Assembly: GCA_964428895.1 (NCBI GenBank)
Contig: CAYRZU010000015.1
Location: 1 to 54,793, forward strand
DNA: 54,793 nt
Source: HyVt-337 sp964428895
Lineage (GTDB): Bacteria; Planctomycetota; Phycisphaerae; SM23-33
Direction of reading: 5' to 3'
In this document: piece by piece, positions 49,873-54,793 of the stretch
Layout: each line of letters starts with the position of its first letter
How positions within the stretch are numbered: the stretch's first letter is position 1
Notes under the pieces: model-generated
Told to the model about the DNA's origin: nothing
Seen by the model: the letters and a program-made list of their open reading frames with translations, nothing else
The model's database searches: none
Program-made: the position numbers and the translations under genes

Positions 49873-50598
49873 TTACGAATCGCAGATGACGGTCCCGATA
49901 TCCTCGCCGCGCAGGGCCGCCGTCAGGGCGCCCGGCTCGGTGACTTTCAGGACCACGATCGGTAGCCTATTCTCCATGCACAGTGAAACCGCCGTTAGGT
50001 CCATCACCCCAAGTTGGTCAGCGATGACCTTCTGGTAGGTCAGGCGGTCGTAGCGAACGGCGGAGGGGTTGGTCTCCGGGTCGCTGTCGAAGACGCCGCT
50101 GACCTTGGTGCCTTTGAGCAGGGCGTCGGCGCCTAACTCGCACGCACGCAGGGCGGCGCAGGTATCGGTGGTCACAAAGGGCCGACCCGTGCCGCCGGCG
50201 AGGACAACGATTCGCCCGGCTTCCAGATGGGCGACGGCCCGGCGGATGTCGACGGGGTTCACGACCGTCTCAACCGGCAGGGCAGAGAGCACGCAGGCGG
50301 GCTGACCGGCCGATTCCAACGCGTCTCGCAGGGCCAGGCCGTTCGTTACCGTGCCCAGCATGCCCATGTAGTCGGCGGTGGTCCGCTGGATATGCGGATT
50401 GTCGCGAAGCTGACGCCCGCGGATGAAGTTCCCGCCTCCGACGACCACGCCCAGCTGCACGCCCAACGCAGCGGCCTCGGCCAGTTGCTTGGCGGTTGCG
50501 GCCAGGGCCGCTGCATCCACGCCGAAGCCTTCCGGGCCGCACAGGGCTTCACCGGAAAGCTTCACGATGACTCGCTGGTAGCGTGGCTTGGCGGCCAT
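49873..50598 (-). CDS. pyrH: Uridylate kinase
   Basis: PyrH phosphorylates UMP to UDP and belongs to the amino-acid kinase fold. The 241 residues contain IVKLSGEALCGPEGFGVD, LGVVVGGGNFIRGRQL, TADYMGMLGTVTNGLAL, VLAGGTGRPFVTTDT, LGADALLKGTKVSGVF and MDLTAVSLCMENRLP. ATG 50598 lies 6 bases after AGAGG; a GTG two codons earlier is possible. Position between tsf and frr is the widely conserved order. Confidence 0.96.
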   Translation of the reverse strand: MAAKPRYQRVIVKLSGEALCGPEGFGVDAAALAATAKQLAEAAALGVQLGVVVGGGNFIRGRQLRDNPHIQRTTADYMGMLGTVTNGLALRDALESAGQPACVLSALPVETVVNPVDIRRAVAHLEAGRIVVLAGGTGRPFVTTDTCAALRACELGADALLKGTKVSGVFDSDPETNPSAVRYDRLTYQKVIADQLGVMDLTAVSLCMENRLPIVVLKVTEPGALTAALRGEDIGTVICDS

Positions 50599-50613
50599 TC
50601 GCACCTCTTAGGT

Positions 50614-51408
50614 CTAGGCGCCGACAGCGTAACGGGCGAACGCCTTGATGGTGGCGCCATCCAGGACGTCCTTGACCTTCTTCTTTTCGTCGTGGATGAA
50701 CGCCTGCTCCAGCAGGGCGTTGGCGGCCAGGAACTTGTTGATCTTGCCGGTCACCATTTTCTCGACGATTTCGGCGGGCTTGCCGGACTCGGCGGCCTCT
50801 TCCGCGGCGAACTTGCGTTCTTTCTCGACCAGATCGGCCGGCACGTCGTCGGCGGTCAGGCCCATCGGGTCGGCGAACACGATGTGCTGACAGAGCTTGG
50901 TGAGGGTGTCGTCGTCACAGTCGCCTTCGACGGCTACGACCACGCCCTTCTTCTCATCGTGGTGAAGGTACGAGCCGACCTTGTCGCCGGCGACCTTGAC
51001 GCCGCGGGCATAGCTCATGTTCTCGCCGATCTTGTCGAAGCAGGCCTGCACGGCGCCGGTGATTTCGTCGCTCGCGGCGATCTCGCCTTCGGCGGCGCCG
51101 GTGGCTAGGTCGGCTACGGCTTCGGCCATCGCTTGGAACTCGTCGTTGCGGGAGCAGAAGTCGGTCTCACACTGGAGTTCGACCATGGTGGCGGCCTTGC
51201 TGTCATCCGACAGGCGGATGCGGATGAGGCCTTCGGCGGTGGAGCGTTCGGCCTTCTTCTCGGCCTTGACGGCGCCCTTCTTGCGGAGGAGGTCCTTGGC
51301 GGCCTCGATGTCGCCGTCGGTCTCCTGCAGCGCCTTCTTGCACTCCATCATGCCCTGAGACGTTTCTTCTCGAAGAGCCTTGACCATTGCTGCCGTGATG
51401 TCTGCCAT
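50614..51408 (-). CDS. tsf: Elongation factor Ts
   Basis: EF-Ts reloads EF-Tu with GTP. The 264 residues begin with the UBA-like domain (ITAAMVKALREETSQGMMECKKAL) and the family signature ETDFCSRNDEFQ. The long helical middle (ADLVEKERKFAAEEAAESGKP) and FIHDEKKKVKDVL near the end are typical. It follows rpsB after 77 bases, the usual order. Confidence 0.96.
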   Translation of the reverse strand: MADITAAMVKALREETSQGMMECKKALQETDGDIEAAKDLLRKKGAVKAEKKAERSTAEGLIRIRLSDDSKAATMVELQCETDFCSRNDEFQAMAEAVADLATGAAEGEIAASDEITGAVQACFDKIGENMSYARGVKVAGDKVGSYLHHDEKKGVVVAVEGDCDDDTLTKLCQHIVFADPMGLTADDVPADLVEKERKFAAEEAAESGKPAEIVEKMVTGKINKFLAANALLEQAFIHDEKKKVKDVLDGATIKAFARYAVGA

Positions 51409-51485
51409 GATGCCTTCCTGAATCGTATCTGCACGGCCGCCGCGCGGGGGGGGCGGTGTTGGTTATGGATGTTGGGCGCGGACCG

Positions 51486-52484
<999 letters not shown>

Positions 52485-52613
52485 TCGTCTACCTCCGCCG
52501 CCGGTGTCTCCGGATTCATTGCATCCGGACCGGGGCTGGCATTTCAACAGAAGCTTCAGTTCCATCCGTGCGTATCCGGCGGAAGGTCCACCCTCCCACC
52601 GCACGGAAGCGAG
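52485..52613 (-). promoter_or_regulatory. Structured 5' leader of rpsB
   Basis: The predicted ~130-base leader holds two strong hairpins. The first pairs TCCGTGCG (minus 52608-52601) with CGCACGGA (52573-52566). The second pairs ATCCGGA/TCCGGAT arms at 52523-52529 and 52509-52515 with a seven-base loop, extended by ACCGG with CCGGT (52529-52533 and 52501-52505). The second hairpin ends just before the GGAGG site. S2 often represses its own mRNA by binding such a leader in other bacteria, so autoregulation is likely but is inferred here. Confidence 0.45.
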
Positions 52614-52620
52614 TTGCGTA

Positions 52621-52649
52621 AGATAACTGCTTGCGCCAAAGCGGTCAAC
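52621..52649 (-). promoter_or_regulatory. Sigma70-like promoter of the rpsB-tsf-pyrH-frr operon
   Basis: On the minus strand TTGACC (52649-52644) and TATCTT (52626-52621) are 17 bases apart. Transcription would start near 52613, giving the leader described above. Confidence 0.65.
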
Positions 52650-52720
52650 CGTAATGGGCAGCGTTTTTCGGCTTGTGCGTCAGGCAATTGCCGACGACGA
52701 TCGGGGACGGGGCGATTGGA

Positions 52721-52749
52721 TTGGCACGCACGATGCGCTCCAGTAGAAT
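52721..52749 (+). promoter_or_regulatory. Sigma70-like promoter of the winged-helix gene
   Basis: TTGGCA at 52721-52726 and TAGAAT at 52744-52749 are 17 bases apart. The expected transcription start is 1-3 bases before the ATG at 52758, so the mRNA would be leaderless or nearly so. No ribosome-binding site precedes the ATG. Confidence 0.65.
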
Positions 52750-52757
52750 GGGCCGCC

Positions 52758-53111
52758 ATGGCTGATGAACGCATCGTGACCAGCGGGCCCATCGAGATCA
52801 ACCCGGACACCTACAGCGTCGCCGTGGACGGGAAGGGCGTCTCTGTAACGCTGACGGAGTTCCGACTGCTGCTGGCGATTGTTTCGGCCAAGGGGCGTGC
52901 GCTCAGCCGCAACCAACTCATCGACCGGGCGATCGGCGAAGACGCCGTGGTGACCGACCGGACCATCGACGTCCACCTGACCGCCATTCGCCGCAAGCTG
53001 GGCAAGGCCCGCAAGTTCATCCAGACCGTCCGTGGCGTGGGGCTACCGTCTAGCGGCCGAGAACGACGCGTAGACGCCGCTCCAGGCGCCTTTGGACGCC
53101 TGTCTGGCTAG
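52758..53111 (+). CDS. Stand-alone OmpR/PhoB-type winged-helix protein
   Basis: The 117-residue protein is just the DNA-binding half of an OmpR-family regulator. It has the beta-strand platform (SGPIEINPDTYSVAVDG), TLTEFRLLLAIVSAKGRALSR, the recognition-helix region TDRTIDVHLTAIRRKLG, and the wing TVRGVGLPSSG in place of the usual TVRGVGYRF. No receiver domain is attached. A separate receiver-like gene follows 212 bases downstream. The ATG at 52758 has a promoter directly ahead, implying a leaderless mRNA. A longer frame to 52614 is rejected because it crosses the promoter. Confidence 0.82.
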   Translation: MADERIVTSGPIEINPDTYSVAVDGKGVSVTLTEFRLLLAIVSAKGRALSRNQLIDRAIGEDAVVTDRTIDVHLTAIRRKLGKARKFIQTVRGVGLPSSGRERRVDAAPGAFGRLSG

Positions 53112-53227
53112 GACCTGCCAACTGCGACACACAAACCCGGTCAACCAGACACCCCAGGCAGGCATTCAGTCAACAGCCGCCAGGCCGCATGTCTCCAACG
53201 CTATACATTGAGGGGGGTTACGTCTTC

Positions 53228-53243
53228 TGGCACTGCCTTTGCT
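53228..53243 (+). promoter_or_regulatory. Sigma54-like promoter upstream of the receiver-like gene
   Basis: TGGCAC (53228-53233), five bases, then TTGCT (53239-53243) give the GG-N10-GC spacing of RpoN promoters. The first base after TGGCAC is T rather than the preferred G. The predicted start is near 53255, about 70 bases before the ATG at 53324. No bEBP gene is nearby. A chance match is possible. Confidence 0.4.
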
Positions 53244-53323
53244 CTACATGTGTTGGCATGACTTACGTCGTCGCTGCGCGCCGCATGGAGCGGTTGGCCG
53301 CGATGGCGGCAGGAACTGCAGCG

Positions 53324-53749
53324 ATGGTCGAGACGCAACATAAGCCTGTAAAGCCAGTTAGACTTGCCGTGACCGGTGAGAGCCGCTCCTGGCTGCCTGC
53401 GTTGGAGGCCATTGTAGGCCCGGCGGGTATCTTGCCGCGCCACGTCGGCAGCGACCAGGAATTGCTGGATGTCGTCCAGGCCAAGCAGGTCGACGCGGCT
53501 GTCCTGGACGACTCGGTCGACTGGGCCCTGGACGTGCTGCGGGCGCTACGGTTGATCCGCCGCATGAACGCACGGCTGCCGGTGGTGGTTGTCACCGGCC
53601 ACCGCGACCGTCAGCACCTGCAGGCCATGCTGGAACTGCGGGCCCACAGCGTGCTGGGCCGACCCGTGGAACTGGAGCAACTGCTGCGACAGATTCAGGG
53701 CATGATGACGCGTTTGAATCGGATGTTACGAGAGGGGCCCGGCTGGTAG
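53324..53749 (+). CDS. Stand-alone degenerate receiver-like domain
   Basis: About 141 residues form a CheY-like fold: RLAVTGESRSWLPALEAI at the first strand, a candidate phosphoacceptor in AAVLDDSVDWAL, PVVVVTGHRD at the fourth strand, and SVLGRPVELEQLLRQI at the fifth. The acidic pair of strand 1 is missing (TGES), and the lysine of the KP motif is Arg (GRPVE), so it may be a pseudo-receiver that does not take phosphate. The start is unsure: ATG 53324 has AGGA 9 bases before, but in-frame ATGs at 53258 and 53285 would give longer proteins. It stands between the winged-helix gene and groES. A link with the winged-helix protein is inferred. Confidence 0.6.
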   Translation: MVETQHKPVKPVRLAVTGESRSWLPALEAIVGPAGILPRHVGSDQELLDVVQAKQVDAAVLDDSVDWALDVLRALRLIRRMNARLPVVVVTGHRDRQHLQAMLELRAHSVLGRPVELEQLLRQIQGMMTRLNRMLREGPGW

Positions 53750-53815
53750 GCGGGCGACCCCTTCGAAAGAATAGTCACCAAGCACCGTTCGCTTTTTGCA
53801 AAGGAGCAATCAGAG

Positions 53816-54145
53816 ATGGCAAAGGCAAAAGCAAAAGCAAAAGCCAGCAAACCCGCATCCCCGAAGATCCGCCCTCTGGGCGAGAAGGTCCTCATCGAGC
53901 GTCTCGAGGCCGAGCAGACCACCGCCGGCGGCATCGTCCTTCCGGACACCGCCAAGGAAAAGCCCCAGAAGGGCACCGTCTTGGCCTTAGGCGACGGCAA
54001 GATGTTGGACGACGGCAGTCGCGGCGGCTTCCAGGTGGGTGTCGGCGACCAGGTCCTGTTCGCCAGCTATGCCGGCACGGAGATCAAGGTCGACGGCAAA
54101 GAGTTCCTGTTGATGGACGAGTCGGACATTCTCGCGATCCTCTAA
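53816..54145 (+). CDS. groES: Co-chaperonin GroES with basic N-terminal extension
   Basis: GroES caps the GroEL folding chamber. The 109 residues contain IRPLGEKVLIERLEAEQTT, the mobile loop GGIVLPDTAKEKPQKGTV, VGVGDQVLFASYAGTEI and the roof-end LLMDESDILAIL. About 17 extra residues (KAKAKAKASKPASPK) precede the usual start and are encoded by GCAAAA repeats. AAAGGAG lies 9 bases ahead of the ATG. No CIRCE repeat (TTAGCACTC-N9-GAGTGCTAA) was seen in 53750-53815, so regulation differs from the HrcA scheme. groL follows after 27 bases. Confidence 0.96.
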   Translation: MAKAKAKAKASKPASPKIRPLGEKVLIERLEAEQTTAGGIVLPDTAKEKPQKGTVLALGDGKMLDDGSRGGFQVGVGDQVLFASYAGTEIKVDGKEFLLMDESDILAIL

Positions 54146-54172
54146 CCGGGCGCGACGCAAAGGAGCCAACAG

Positions 54173-54793
54173 ATGGCCAAGAAGAAAATCGTATTCGACG
54201 TCGAGGCCCGCGAAGGCATTCGACGCGGCGTTAAGCAACTGGCCGACGCCGTGAAAGTCACCCTCGGACCGACCGGTCGCGTGGTGGTGCTGGAAAAATC
54301 CTTCGGCGCGCCGACCGTCACGAAGGACGGGGTCAGCGTCGCCAAGGAAATCGAGCTTGAGGACGCCAACGAGAACATGGGCGCCCAGATGGTCAAGGAA
54401 GTCGCTTCCAAGACCTCCACCGTCGCCGGTGACGGCACGACCACGGCCACGATTTACGCCGAGTCGATCTTCGAGGAAGGCCTCAAGAACGTCACCGCCG
54501 GCGCCAACGCCATGGATCTGAAGCGCGGCATCGACAAGGCCGTCGACGCCATCGTTTCCGACCTGCAAAAGACCTCCAAGGACGTCAAGAGTTCCCAGGA
54601 GATCGCCCAGGTCGGCACGTGTGCGGCCAACCAGGACGCTGAAGTCGGCAAGATGATCGCCGAGGCCATGGACAAGGTCGGCAAGGACGGCGTGATCACG
54701 GTTGAAGAAGGCAAGGGCATGGAGACCGACGTGGACCTGGTCGAAGGCATGCAGTTCGACAAGGGCTACATCTCCCCGCACTTCGTCAACAAG
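54173..54793 (+). CDS. groL: Chaperonin GroEL, N-terminal part (runs off window)
   Basis: The frame stays open to the last base and gives 207 residues of the ATPase half of GroEL. Features are KKKIVFDVEAREGIRRGV, VTLGPTGRVVVLEKSFGAP, the ATP-binding TKDGVSVAKEIELED, AGDGTTTATIYAESI and VGKDGVITVEEGKG. The ATG at 54173 has AAGGAG 6 bases before it. It is the second gene of the groESL operon. Confidence 0.97.
   Translation, partial: MAKKKIVFDVEAREGIRRGVKQLADAVKVTLGPTGRVVVLEKSFGAPTVTKDGVSVAKEIELEDANENMGAQMVKEVASKTSTVAGDGTTTATIYAESIFEEGLKNVTAGANAMDLKRGIDKAVDAIVSDLQKTSKDVKSSQEIAQVGTCAANQDAEVGKMIAEAMDKVGKDGVITVEEGKGMETDVDLVEGMQFDKGYISPHFVNK

Noticed and set aside
53750..53815. CIRCE operator ahead of groES
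   Set aside because: No TTAGCACTC-N9-GAGTGCTAA or close variant is present.

Overview
The window is GC-rich and gene-dense and looks chromosomal. It most likely comes from a member of the Planctomycetota, probably a Phycisphaerae-like lineage. The reasons are a secreted protein with a PEP-CTERM tail, an almost complete division and cell-wall (dcw) cluster that lacks ftsA and ftsZ at its 3' end, meso-diaminopimelate-type MurE, Kdo and LPS-transport genes, and an archaeal-type phosphoglycerate mutase paired with a PPi-type phosphofructokinase. The taxonomic call is inference from gene content. No CRISPR array, insertion sequence, integrase or rRNA was seen.

Layout: (1) 2-6701 holds the 3' part of gltB, gltD, a URO-D-like gene on the minus strand, a GH130 mannoside phosphorylase/hydrolase, and a glycosyltransferase that has lost its second Rossmann domain. 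(2) 6919-24112 is a long plus-strand dcw operon: mraZ, an unknown small gene, rsmH, a LysM membrane protein, ftsL, ftsI, murE, murF, mraY, ftsW, a NanA/DapA-family aldolase, murG, murC, murB, ddl, ftsQ and a polytopic membrane protein. murD is missing from its usual place between mraY and ftsW, and the aldolase is translationally coupled to ftsW. (3) 24286-28303 is signalling: a PAS-kinase-receiver hybrid, a YmdB-type phosphodiesterase, a small Cys-rich acidic protein, and a STAS / HATPase / STAS partner-switching trio. (4) 28300-35099 is all minus strand: a GH57 enzyme and a glycogen-synthase-like glycosyltransferase, then site-2 protease, a membrane protein, aroB and pyrD. (5) 35120-40147 carries a Kdo/LPS operon: kpsF(kdsD), kdsC and a giant LptC/LptA/OstA-like protein. 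(6) 40144-46797 has larE, an M24 aminopeptidase, accB, accC, PPi-PFK and apgM. (7) 46887-49222 has a pentameric ligand-gated ion channel homologue, tRNA-Glu, a PEP-CTERM protein and tRNA-Lys. (8) 49296-52649 is the minus-strand rpsB-tsf-pyrH-frr translation operon with a structured leader. (9) 52721-54793 has a free-standing winged-helix domain, a free-standing degenerate receiver with a sigma54-like promoter, then groES and the start of groL.

Several sigma70-like promoters share exact 17-bp spacing (TTGNNN-N17-TANNNT). Genes are tightly packed with many ATGA/GTGA overlaps, and two convergent pairs share the palindrome CTAG for both stop codons. No single wholly new system was proven. The strongest leads are the aldolase in place of murD in the dcw cluster, the giant LPS-transport-like protein, the ion channel, and the receiver/winged-helix pair encoded as two separate genes.
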